From NCBI GenBank assembly GCA_017591395.1, contig WEDG01003254.1:62001-126000 (forward strand): a stretch of 64,000 nucleotides of DNA, in the 5' to 3' direction. The first letter of the stretch is position 1. Every line of letters starts with the position of its first letter. The DNA comes from Schistocephalus solidus. Lineage: Eukaryota; Platyhelminthes; Cestoda; Diphyllobothriidea; Diphyllobothriidae. Below, piece after piece: positions 47,564 through 57,264 of the stretch. Made by a program: the position numbers and the translations under genes. The notes below the pieces were generated by a model. That model was not told the origin of the DNA and made no database searches. It worked only from the letters and a program-made list of their open reading frames with translations.

Positions 47564-47598
47564 CTGACGACGGGTTGGTGTGACCAACTTGAAAATTT
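47564..47598 (+). ncRNA. Hammerhead-ribozyme-like motif at PLE1 3' end
   Basis: CTGACGA core (fits CUGANGA), a 6-bp helix GTTGGT/ACCAAC with GTG loop, then GAAA and ATTT (A-U closing pair, U17 at the cleavage position). The bases joining the core to the helix do not pair cleanly (C-T), so activity is uncertain. Position, about 340 bases after the PLE stop codon, fits known PLE-associated hammerheads. Confidence 0.5.
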
Positions 47599-47670
47599 AC
47601 GAGTACAACTCCATTTTCCAACGAGACTTCCTTCTTCACTATATCATCTCGGAATGCAATCTACCTCAGT

Positions 47671-47672
<2 letters not shown>

Positions 47673-47716
<44 letters not shown>
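47673..47716. repeat. (TA)n microsatellite
   Basis: 22 TA units directly left of the long inverted repeat. Confidence 0.97.
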
Positions 47717-47718
<2 letters not shown>

Positions 47719-47900
47719 GGGAAATAATTTCTGAAATTATTAAGTGCAGGACATGGAGTCAGGTGATTCGGACATGACACAGTGGTTGATTGTCTTCGAC
47801 CCAAATGTTCATTGAAATTTCGGGTCTGAACGTAAAAAGTCATGTCCGAATCACCTGACTCCATGTCCTGCACTTACTAATTTCAGAAATTATTTCCCCG
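47717..47900. repeat. Long inverted repeat, 62-bp arms
   Basis: Arms 47717-47778 and 47839-47900 match at 61 of 62 positions (single difference ATTATTAAG / ATTAGTAAG), separated by a 60-base loop that itself pairs (GACCC...GGGTC). Ends read CGGGGAAATA and TATTTCCCCG. No coding content and no second copy noticed in this window. Confidence 0.92.
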
Positions 47901-48174
47901 ATTATTCTCTGGAGTCCATATACCAGAAACCGCATAGAGAACGCTGGGGGACCCACTGAGGAGCCGAACACCTCGTTGCTGTGTCACGCAGCAGCAGAAA
48001 CATCGGTGAAACACGTGTCTGGGCTTTTAGCTAGTACCTATGTCGGAAGTACGGTATAATGTCTTTGCCATATATATATCAATATGAGTGAAGATTCGAG
48101 GTCCAGATATCTTTATCGAGTTTCATCTCTCGAGGAAGACGAAGAAGAGGGACGAGTTCATGGATCGAATGACT

Positions 48175-48204
48175 TGACGTTTTGAAATCAGTTCATCATC
48201 AGAG
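48175..48204 (-). ncRNA. Hammerhead-like motif at the left end of PLE2
   Basis: On the - strand: CTGATGA intact, one T, short GAA/TTC helix, then AAAACGTC, so G12 is changed to A. Mirror image of the motif at 49726. Confidence 0.5.
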
Positions 48205-48858
48205 TTCTGAATTCGCCTGGTTTTCGATTCGTTTCAGATCTTCGTCGGAGTTGAACTTGATCTCCCGTTTCGCGCTGATCAGGTTTACTCATACGATGAG
48301 CCGTCAGCATTTGGCAATCAGCGTACGATATTCGCACGGGTCGATCGATGTCTCAGCGATTTCGGTGAGTATCGTGGTGCAGTTAGAAATTGCCGTCGTC
48401 GAGCCTTTGCTGTTTCTTCAGTGTTCGTCATGCTGTTGGTCACGTTATCTAGCTCGATCGAGTTTATCGGTCATCGATAGGCGGGAGGTGATATGGCTCA
48501 GACAGTGCTCGTTGAGCAGTTCGAGTCACGTCATTCAGGCCGATCTCTAGTTTCGACAGGCATGAAAATATGGTTCTGTCAGCTGTGGTCATAGACCTGC
48601 ATGATTAAATGATTGCAGCTCTAGTTCGGTACGGTTTCATCGCCAGCATCAGCATTGTATGTCTGTCAGCCGATGCTGATGTCGGTTGCGAAAGCTGTTT
48701 TTGGCTGATTACGCCGTTGCTGACATGTTCAGGTTTATGAGTCACACGATCTCTTTAGCCATGATTTACGCTGTTGATACTTTCAGGAGTTTAAATGGCT
48801 ATCGCTTTCGATTTGGGCTTCCTACACACTTGCAAGTGTCTTTGTAGGCCCAAACCAT

Positions 48859-49784
48859 GAGCGATCGAAAGGAGAAGACCCGAAGTTCTGGCTCGCAATC
48901 CCTTATGTGAAGAACGTATCAGAGGCGACAGCAAGAATCCTGAAACCTTTCGGGATCGGTGTGGCTCATAAGCCTGGAGCAACAATCAGACAGCGCGTAA
49001 TGAGGCCCAAAGAACCGCTACCAATGACAGAGCAATCAGCGGTAGTTTACAGCATACCATGCCAAAGCTGTGATGCGAGGTATGTTGGTGAAACGGGCAA
49101 ACGCCTTGGCACAAGATTGCATGAACACCAGCTTGCAATCAACCGCAAGGACAAGCTGTCTATGGTCTATGGCCACATACAACAGAAGAACCATATTTTT
49201 CGCCTTTGAGAAAAACTAGGGTAATCGGCCGAGCCGACGATAAGATGGCCAGACTGCTGCTCGAAAGTTGGTCCTCAACGGGCACACTTAACAGAGCCAT
49301 AGACTTGCCTCCCGCCTATCAGGTGATACGCAAAAGGCTCGAGTCAGTTCGGGCAGGGGCAATGGGACAGTCAAGCAAAACCAAGCATGGCGGACAACGG
49401 ACACTAGAGGAAAAGAAGAGAGGAGCCGGCCGGAGGCCACGTAACCGGCGTGGAACACCAACTCACCACCACGCCCACGAGGCCGAAATTAACTCACGCG
49501 GCCGTCAACGACTGATCAGTCCGTTGGCTGACGAGGGACAGACCACCATTCACGCTGATTTGCCAACAAATATGACGGCAGCAAAATGTACTTATGTCAC
49601 GCGAGGGGAGAGATTAAACCTGATCAGCAGAAAACAGGGAGGTCAAAGTTCATACTCCGAGCAGGGGTATAATACCAGGCAGGCGTCAAGGCTGAAAAAG
49701 TCAAGACCAGCAGAACCACAGAACTCTGATGATGGAAACGAGGGGGTTTCCGAAACGTCAGTCCAAATACATTCCGGTCCATGA
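48859..49784 (+). pseudogene. PLE linker and GIY-YIG nuclease domain, one frameshift
   Basis: Starts around GPKHERSKGEDPKFWLAIPY, then VKNVSEATARILKPFGIGVA, RQRVMRPKEPLP and the nuclease: SAVVYSIPCQSCDARYVGET (GIY-YIG equivalents VYSI and YVG), KRLGTRLHEHQLAINR. The frame ends at TGA 49209 and continues one frame over at 49206 with KTRVIGRADDKMARLLLESW, the expected continuation, so one indel separates them. The remaining ~150 residues are basic and low complexity. No reverse transcriptase is present upstream. Confidence 0.75.
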
Positions 49785-49790
49785 ACTCGT
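49722..49790 (+). ncRNA. Hammerhead ribozyme candidate, intact core
   Basis: CTGATGA (49726-49732), one unpaired T, a perfect 6-bp helix GGAAAC/GTTTCC with a 6-base loop, then GAAA (49752-49755), C, and GTC (57-59) with cleavage expected after that C. Stem III is only two pairs (A-U, C-G) with no loop, so folding may need a dimer, as reported for PLE hammerheads. ACT/AGT can start stem I. The extra T beside the helix is a deviation from the textbook core but is shared by the motifs at 32894 and 48175. Confidence 0.65.
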
Positions 49791-49828
49791 CCCTTCTTCT
49801 TCGTCTTCCTCGGGGGATGATGAGCTCG

Positions 49829-49845
49829 ATATATATATATATATA
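49829..49845. repeat. (AT)n run at the right edge of the PLE derivative
   Basis: Eight to nine AT units directly after the right end of the element at 48121-49825; a shorter (TA)n lies at about 48070 on the other side. Confidence 0.9.
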
Positions 49846-49851
49846 ATGTAT

Positions 49852-49962
49852 GGTAAGTAGGCGCTCACCGATCGGTAACAGGACTCACTCGTCCCGTTGT
49901 GCCTTGGGACTCACTCTCGAGCCCCGCCAGTAGCCGCAGGGTGGCTAATGATATAGGCAGAA
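49852..49962 (+). repeat. Short interspersed repeat A, + strand
   Basis: GGTAAGTAGGCGCTCACCGA, CTCACTCGTCCCGTTGTGCC, CTCGAGCCCCGCCAGTAGCC. Joined directly to a - strand SINE body. Confidence 0.65.
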
Positions 49963-49967
49963 TAACA

Positions 49968-50075
49968 TGACCTACAAAAACAAGGGAGACTGTAATGGTC
50001 ATTTCTGGCTTATAAGCCGTCAGCAGTCAGCCATACCCAACTCCAGGCACTGCGGCGCCTGCCAATTATTTTAGA
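49968..50075 (-). repeat. tRNA-derived SINE, partial, - strand
   Basis: AAAAACAAGGGAGACTGTAA, TCATTTCTGGCTTATAAGCC, GCCATACCCAACTCCAGG. Head lost; preceded by a + strand repeat A copy. Confidence 0.6.
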
Positions 50076-50335
50076 ATAGCAATCAAACCCATTTTATAAT
50101 GTGGATTACTTATAAACCCTGACATTTCTGCATTCATTAAGGAACATTCTACGCAATGATTGAATTTAAACTTTGGCGGAAACTTTCTTCTTAATCCAAA
50201 TAAATTCCCATACTATTCTTTCATCACGTACATTCTGTCTTGGAGACTAGCTTCTGTTTTCACCCTAAACTGCTTACTTGGCGTTTGTGGCATCTGGGGT
50301 TATGAGGAGAACTGACTGACTGAATTTTTCTAATG

Positions 50336-50452
50336 GTAGGTAGGCATCCACCGATTGGTTACAGGACTCACTCGTTCCGTTGTGCCTTGGGGCTCACTCT
50401 CGAGTCCCGCCAGCAGCCGCACGGCGGCTAGTGGTGCAAACAGAATGAACTT
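50336..50452 (+). repeat. Short interspersed repeat A, + strand
   Basis: GGTAGGTAGGCATCCACCGA, CTCGTTCCGTTGTGCCTTGG, CCGCCAGCAGCCGCACGGCG. Joined directly to a SINE as at 49852. Confidence 0.65.
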
Positions 50453-50615
50453 ACTGACAAAGACGAGGAAGATTGGAATGGCAATTTCTGGCTACGTAGC
50501 CGTCGGCCGCCAGCCATACCCAACCTCAGGTGGTGCCCCACTTGAGGATCGAACACGCGACCCGTTGGGCAGAATTCCAACGCTCTAAACATTGAGCCAC
50601 GGGCTCGTTGTCATG
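50453..50615 (-). repeat. tRNA-derived SINE, - strand
   Basis: ACAAAGACGAGGAAGATTGG body, then GAGGATCGAACACGCGACCC (B-box complement) and TTGAGCCACGGGCTCGTTGT (A-box complement). Preceded and followed by repeat A copies. Confidence 0.7.
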
Positions 50616-50642
50616 CCAGTTTCGATCGTGAATATTAGCAAT

Positions 50643-50705
50643 GGTAGGTAGGCGCTCACTCTTGCGCCCTGCCAGCAGCCGGACAGCGGCTAGTATTATG
50701 GGCAG
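50643..50705 (+). repeat. Short interspersed repeat A, internally deleted
   Basis: GGTAGGTAGGCGCTCACTCT then CCCTGCCAGCAGCCGGACAG; the central CGTCCCGTTGTGCC block is missing. Confidence 0.55.
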
Positions 50706-50951
50706 AAGGATATTAGCGAATTTTTTAGCGTTGCATCATCCCACCTAACAGTTACGATAAGGACCAATGCATCTAACATAAAAGTTATGCTGACATCTCA
50801 GGTAAGGACAGTATTTTAGGTCCCGTTAGAATATTAGATCAGTTGCTTCACCTTTTAGATTTCTGCCCCTACGAAGTAGCACAGGTCCAGGTGTGGAGAC
50901 AGGTGTGGAGACAGGAAGAACAAATATATATTTTCTGCGAAATTGAATAGT

Positions 50952-51354
50952 CTACATGCTCAATTTGCTAAAATATTTTTGCCGGGCCTTGTCTACCCAT
51001 CTCTCCACGCGTTGATACATTCTGTCAGTGAATGCGGTCAACTTTTTGAGCAAAAGCTCGTTGAGACGTTTCTCTAGCTGATTTTTAATCATTTTGTTCA
51101 CCGCACTGGTGCGAACTGCGGTACTAACGATCCAATGCAACAGACCTTCTCCTTTCAGCCTTACTCCTGTCCACCGCAGGAAACGGAAGCCCTCCAGCTC
51201 CAATTGCAGTTGGGCCAGCTTGATGGGGTCCGCAGCATTGGCTGTCTCGGGAATCAGGTCTATTGCAATATTGGCTCTTAAGAGTTCGAAGGGCGAGCAG
51301 ACTCTTAGGGCAATCTCCACTTCAAAGGGTAGGATGGATAAACGCACTGGATCG
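50952..51354 (-). CDS. Last exon of an unrecognised gene on the - strand
   Basis: On the - strand the exon starts after an acceptor reading CCCTAACCTAG and runs about 133 codons to a stop. It begins FDPVRLSILPFEVEIALRV, contains RWTGVRLKGEG and ends in a long amphipathic, Lys/Arg-rich helix (KMIKNQLEKRLNELLLKKL) and YFSKLSM. The order of strand, RW-x-G motif, helix and terminal FSKL resembles the candidate exons at 41026 and 42294 (RWSG...FYSKL), so it may be a diverged paralogue facing them. Fold and function unknown; a TULIP-like lipid-binding protein is a guess. Upstream exons would lie at higher coordinates and were not found. Confidence 0.45.
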
Positions 51355-51359
51355 AACTA

Positions 51360-53040
51360 GGTTAGGGTAAAGATACAGCCTGTAAAATTGTGCAAAAATC
51401 AAATCAAAGGCAGGATGATGCCTGCTTTCAACCGGTTCTGGGGGCATGCTTTTTTAAACAGCTGGTAGATTTTAAATCAATTTCTACCGGAATATGTGTG
51501 TTATCGTGGTAGAGCGGATGTAGACCTACTCGAAGAACTTACATGAGATCCCTTCAGTCAATTTAGTAATTTGGCTATGGACATATTTCTTACTGCTTTC
51601 TGTACACATTTAAAGCCTGTACTCTTAAATAATAATTTAAAATCATTTTCTTCTTTTTACTGATATCCCAGACTTAACTTTGCAATCTAAGACTACTTTC
51701 TGAGTACGTAGAAAGAATTTTTTCAAAGCCAAATTGGCTTATATTGCGCTTTTTCACGAAATGACGGGTAGAAAAATACGGATAGTGAGGACCTCACAAC
51801 TGCTACCAGGAGGGCTGAGTTCAAAGTCCTCCGTGAGCCTTCCAGAAACATTGGATAGCCAAAAGCGCTATTTGAAAGTCGCCGGTGGTCTTTAAGGCAC
51901 GTAATTGTGGAGATTGACCAATCACATTCATAGCGAGGCATCCAGGTTTCGACAAGGTCGAGACCCTGCTCCCCTGTGATCGGTTATCGGCAGCTAGCAC
52001 TATATCTGTCTCGTACCCGCTCAGTCCCTCGTTACATCCATCTGCCTCCGGCTTAAAAAGATTTGCTTCACAATACAGTAAGAAGTCCACTTCGCAGTAG
52101 AGTCAGCGTCAGTGGGCGACTCCTTGGACTGCCGGGCCTTAGCCGAAAGCGAGACGACAGACAAGAAAAAAATTATAGTTAAACGTCGGTGAATATCTCA
52201 TTCGGAAATAAGTTACTCCTCGAGGTTGAAAGTCAACACGGTAGACATCCGAAAAAGTTGCAAGTAAGGTCATGGGTTTAAAACAGTTTTCCCGGTTTTT
52301 AAACCATCGACATTTCTCTTCGTACTATCAGATGCCTAAATAACATAGCCCTGTTATCTCTTCTTCTGTCACGCTACTTGAGTAATGTCATTTTTTTCAA
52401 CCCATAGAAGGATCTCCTTGCAATTTTTTGAATCAAATTTTCTCGAAACTGTTCCAACCATGAACAAGGAATAGGAGCAGGAATTTTATACTGAAAGCCC
52501 AGTTTCCTTCTTGACTTGGCTGAAGAATTGCCAGTCTCAAGGACAAAGAAGACCGATTACGAAATAACTAATTTGACGCGAGCAAATTAATGAAGACAGC
52601 TAACACAGGTTCTCGAAAAAAGGCTTTTAAGATCAGGGGGCTGGAATCTCATCGTTCACCTGAATAATTTTTAAAAGAAGGAGAGTAAGGATAATAATAA
52701 TGATGATAATAATAATAGTACTAAGATAATGATGATAATTGTGGTGCCGGTTACCTGCTGACCTGCCTGTGCAATGCGATATAAAGTCCAATTTTAAAAC
52801 GAAGCTGAGATTCAAACTAGCACTGTCGACTGCTTGGTGGCCTGCAACCGGCATCACGCATTATGCACCTCTCCAATTGGTTTCCTAAAGTATGCAGTTA
52901 CCATGTCATCGTGGATGCTACCTGTCGGACCGCAAAGTAACTACGCGGGTAAATAGATCAATCAGACTGCCAACGACGCTCGAAAACGTAGACAGAAGCT
53001 AGTTCAGACTTAACAGTATTGAAAATGCGGTTCCCAGGTG
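51360..53040. other. No gene recognised
   Basis: Probably upstream intron or flank of the - strand exon at 50952-51354. No other exon could be identified by eye; low-complexity AAT tract at 52685. Confidence 0.4.
52685..52742. repeat. Low-complexity AAT/GAT tract
   Basis: Runs of ATAATAATAATGATGATAAT. No gene. Confidence 0.85.
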
Positions 53041-53059
53041 GTATGCCAAAGGAAGAAGA

Positions 53060-53400
53060 GGCGTTCACCGGGATATGTTTATTAAGTGTCTGACGTTTCG
53101 GGTAGGTGTTTCAGCTTTATTACCACTCTTCTCAGGCAATTATACTTCCGATTAATACGTGCTACCGTCGGTAAAAACTTGCGCACGATTACGGCTTAGA
53201 TGGCTCACAGAAAGCACGCCGGTCTTCTTGGTGTTTCAGAGCCAGTCAACCACCGTTCGCCTTGTCGTGCGTGCCGGAAAGGTGTGAGCCTTCTACTTGG
53301 TTGAGTTGATCGGTGGCCGTCACAGTAGAGCGCACAATCAACGAGTATTCATGCACCCGAGCCTAGCAGATTTGCTTTGCAGCCAACGCTGAGGGATAAC
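53060..53400 (-). pseudogene. Decayed Penelope-like 3' end, - strand
   Basis: At 53090-53150 the - strand reads CTGAGAAGAG...ACCCGAAACGTCAG, a typical PLE 3'-end sequence, and upstream on that strand ARVHEYSLIVR (about 53360) resembles the RIHEHKLAIRR block of the nuclease. Everything between is interrupted by stops. Confidence 0.4.
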
Positions 53401-53689
53401 ATAGGGTAGCATTTGTACGGGTACTTGAGATCGCTGCCGAGTCTGTTTAAAGAATTTTACGAATGGTATGCCTTTGCATTCGATGATGGCCTTAGAGAGG
53501 CAGGCTGCCTATAATGTTTCCAAATGGACCGAAGCATCGGAGTAGACCCATCTCACAGACAAAGGAGGAGACAGAACGTAATATATGACCTAACTCAGGA
53601 AACAAAGGATAGTCAGCGAGTAATACAGGACCAGTGGTAATATAAGTTTGGTCAATGGGACTAACTGAAGAAAAGGAGAGTGCCAGCCT

Positions 53690-53775
53690 AATCCTAACCC
53701 TCTCCATTGTTTTCGTTAGGGTAAGTATTCGTTGTCGGGCTAGTTAGTTTGGCACAGTCATTTGTTGCCCTGACA
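53690..53775. mobile_element. MITE family B, right-end fragment
   Basis: Contains TTCGTTAGGGTAAGTATTCG and GTCATTTGTTGCCCTGAC, matching the right end of the family B copies at 735 and 41987. The left half is not adjacent; a related block lies 250 bp downstream. Confidence 0.5.
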
Positions 53776-54024
53776 AGTGTGCGGATTGCGAGATCCAGTG
53801 GCTATACCTCACGCCGACTAATATGCGCGATATCGTTCCTAACTAACCTGACCCACTTTTATTCGGGCCCTTGACGAGTGTAAAAACGAGGCCCACCATG
53901 CGCGATCTTTCATTATAAAAGTGAAACGGGTGCGTTTTGAAACTACCACGGCGTCCTTATAGTCACCGCTTGGAAAGTTGCCATTTGATCCGATATCTCG
54001 TTCCTCCTGCCGCCAATGAAATAT

Positions 54025-54165
54025 TGTGGGATGCTACTAACCCGGTAATGAATGCTAACGCTAACGAGCACAATGGATAGAGTTAGCGTTACGTTGGCAG
54101 GTATTACAGCCGCTTATTACACGCTGACCTATCCATTGTTCCCTGAGTTGGGTCACACATTACGT
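54025..54165. mobile_element. MITE family B, left-end fragment
   Basis: Contains AAATATTGTGGGATGCTACT, CACAATGGATAG and TATTACACGCTGACCTATCC, matching left and inner parts of family B. Probably a rearranged or nested copy with the fragment at 53690. Confidence 0.45.
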
Positions 54166-54849
54166 TCTTGCCAAATGAGGTTGTACAGAGCCTGCAGAAG
54201 TCATCGAAATACAGCTGCATGCTGAAATTTCAGTTCGAACGGCGGCCTATTCTGGCTCTGATTGTTGAAGTATTTCGTAACAATGCCTTTCTCATAGGTC
54301 TTCAAACCCAGCGGGCACGCGCAGTCCTACTATAGTAATTAACTAGATGAAATTCGCGGACGTGTATGTAGTGAAAGACAGAAGTAAACTTCATGCCTAC
54401 TAAACATAAGATCTGACAGTTACCTTTTGGATTTTCATTCATATATGAAGTACGGACTAGCCTTAATGAACGAACGATCTCTTAAGACACGTGTTTGCCA
54501 ACTGTTATCATCCAGAAGCTCATAGACTTATGCAAAACCGCGGTAGATGTACTACCTCATGAAAGGTTAACCGACATTTTTAAGTGCGCTTTCGATTAGA
54601 AAAGGTTACTTAGGAAGTGCGATGATGTTACTTATTGTACCGCATAATCTAAAGATACAGCAGGTGACCGAACTCGTGCAATGTGGGACCAAAATTTGAG
54701 TGAGTAGTTTAGCGTACATTGGGTCTTGTTAATTTGGTTTGTTGAGTGGATTTGAGGCTCCGAAAACCTTTGACTAAAGAAAACTACATGTTTAATCTTA
54801 TATCTTGAAGGAAAACAGTCAGGATTTGGGCAAAATGGGAGGTTTCTGG

Positions 54850-56680
54850 ACATACACGAAATTTCCTATGATATTTAAAATCACAGAACAAAGTTCATCG
54901 TTTTTGTGCATTTTGCTTTAAAAGAACGTTAATATAAGAAAGGAAGGTTTCAAATAAATCTCTTCTGCAACTGGAACATGTGAGCTGAGGTCCGTGAAAA
55001 TCAGATACAAGCAGGTGTAAGAAATCACAATGTGTTCTAGAACTAAGAAATGAATTCAGTTTAAAAATTATTTTGTGCAAATTTCTTACGTTTTTTTTTG
55101 CCCCAAAACCCAGGAACAAACTTTCTTACCAGTATTAATGTTTTAATGCGAGGAAAATGAAGACTATTTACGAAGCATGTACAAGATATTGTGGAGATGA
55201 GCTAGAAAAATTAGTTATATTAACTTGTAAGTATGGGATAAGATACTTTTTTTATAATATAATTTCTACTTATCCGGGATTTCGAAACGCAATGGACAGA
55301 AGATTTACAGTTTTTTCCTGAAACTTGGTATACATTCGGATACTCCGTTAAGTATTTACAGTCTTAGAACGGGGCCTTTTAATAACCAAATGGGGCAAAA
55401 ACGCTCCCATATAAAGCGAAAAGGAAGTTTGTTCAGGTTCAGCAGAAATTATATCGCTTATTTCCTGGGAACTCACAAAACTGATATCACTTCCACATTT
55501 TTACCATGACTTAAACTTGGAAAAAGGTAGAATCCGCAGTTATTCGAAGGCGAATTATCAAAGTAACACGCTTTTTAAACGCGTAATTTATGATATAGCA
55601 TTTTGTAGAACAGAATCTAAATATATTGCTAGTCGATTGAAACCAATAGAAATCGTGAAATATTCACTGGTATTTCAAGGAGAAACTGAAACTTATTGTA
55701 ATCCAGTGCCAGAAATATCAATAAGGCATGTTGACGAAAAAATATTTCTCTTAATATAAATGACATGGTTTTCTTACGCTGTCATCTGACAATTCTATTT
55801 ACATTTATTCGTCGCATTTACAGGGATTTTCCACGTTTACAGAACTTGCCACTGTTTTTAAGAAAGTCAATTTTTCACAACAAGATAATAATACTTTTCA
55901 AATTTCCTTAAAATTTTAAATTCGTTTAAGGTTTATACTTAATATTTAAAAGCCTTGATAATGTGTTGATGCTGGTTCGCAAGTGATTATCAATCTTTCG
56001 TAAATTTTGGCATTTTGCATCTGTTGGGTCGCAGACTGTGTTTCAGTCAGGTCGAGAGGCCGGTTTTTGAAAGAACTTATTTTCGCCCACCTGCAAAAAA
56101 TATGCTCTGTAAAAAGGACTGATTAAGTAGTAGAATTTCCATAATTGATTTGCGAGACCCTTGTAGATTTTACTACATTGTATCGAAGATATACAAAAAA
56201 ATTTATTTCTTGTTCTCCTTTGGTAGAAACCTACGTCTTCCTTAAAGTTTATACTAGAGGAAACGATGGCTTTCGGTTTTAAAAAAAATTCTGAATTTTC
56301 AAAAAAATTTGAATTCAACCTCCTGTTACATCTGCCTTCAGGGTTTCCGAACTACAAACTGTACAAACTAAAATTGAAAGGGAAGTCATAAATTTATATA
56401 TGCTATTAAGAAGAGGTCATATAGGGCTCATAAAATTTTGCGGTGGACGTGGAATATTAATAAATGGACAGATACGATGCTTTATGAATGGATCTTTCAT
56501 GGTCCTAAAAAATCTCATAGTTATAAACTTTTTAAAATCTGTAGACTACCTTTCAAGTAGATGAAATTTGCTACAAAATTAGGATAAGAAATAGAATTTT
56601 ATAATGTTTTCTATAACTTATATTTGAATTTATAATAGAATCGAAAATAATGGGAAAAATCGTGCTACATAAGCAGTCAG
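54850..56680. other. AT-rich island without a recognised gene
   Basis: Markedly richer in A and T than the flanks, with many A/T homopolymers. It contains a 53-codon frame from ATG 55157 (MKTIYEACTRYCGDELEKLV) and an 80-codon frame at 55517; both look protein-like in parts but match nothing I know, and stops separate them. Could be decayed foreign or organellar DNA, or simply AT-rich spacer. Confidence 0.35.
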
Positions 56681-56682
56681 TT

Positions 56683-57264
56683 TCACAGAGTGCAGGTTCT
56701 GTAACTACTCGTTTCGGTCACAATAGTGTCTTCAACAACACGTTTTATGAAATAGCTATCCCACCACAGGTATATCCCGACAAAGATATCTGGATCGGGG
56801 ATAACTTCTGAACATCGCTTCGGCAGTCCTGATGGCCAAACGTTTCGACTTAATTGGTGAGTCACTGTGCATGTTTGTGTCCTATGTCCTGGTAAAGAAA
56901 TGACTACCCAAAGAGTCCATATATAGATTCGAAACAGCTCCTTCCCCAATATCCCGTGTCCTTTGTGGATTGCCTCCACAGTCCCTCTGTTATGGATCCC
57001 GAAATCAGAGGATCCAAACCCTGCGAGGGAAGACTGCCTGAAAGTGGACGGATTATACCAGAAACAAGCATTTCTCACAGTGACAATGCGGATGAATGAA
57101 TCAGGACTCAAGTCACTGCAAAAATCATGGAATTGGGCTGCGAATTTTACCTCATGGGCACAAAGATAATGACGAGGAAAGGTCTTACTGAAGGAAATCT
57201 GTGAGTGCGGTGGTATCGATGGGCTGGGTAACGTCCTATAGCTGTAAACTATTACACTATACAA
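56683..57264 (-). other. Long open frame of unknown meaning
   Basis: 193 codons on the - strand with no recognised domain. The - strand around 56841-56847 reads GTCGAAACGTTTGG, like the sequence that ends PLE units elsewhere in the window, and CCAGATATCTTTGTCGGGAT (56800) resembles CCAGATATCTTTATCGAG at 48101. So this may be part of a decayed PLE rather than a gene. Confidence 0.3.

Larger units (their letters stand above)
45052..47605 (+). mobile_element. Penelope-like element PLE1 with 5' partial repeat and 3' hammerhead-like motif
   Basis: Comprises the upstream C-terminal repeat (45052), a spacer containing CCCCACGACACGACAG (similar to CCCCCACGACACAGG at about 47400, after the second C-terminus), the main coding block and about 370 bp of 3' non-coding sequence ending with a hammerhead-like motif at 47564. 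A (TA)n tract and a long inverted repeat follow. Confidence 0.75.
48121..49825 (+). mobile_element. Short Penelope-like element PLE2 with inverted terminal repeats
   Basis: The ends are inverted: CGAGGAAGACGAAGAAGAGG then GACGAGTTCATGGATCG on the left; the complement of the right end gives CGAGGAAGACGAAGAAGAAG then GGACGAGTTCATGGACCG. Each end includes a hammerhead-like motif pointing outward (- strand left, + strand right). Inside, the first ~700 bases have no recognisable RT, and only the nuclease part of the PLE protein remains. (TA)n runs flank both sides. Confidence 0.75.
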
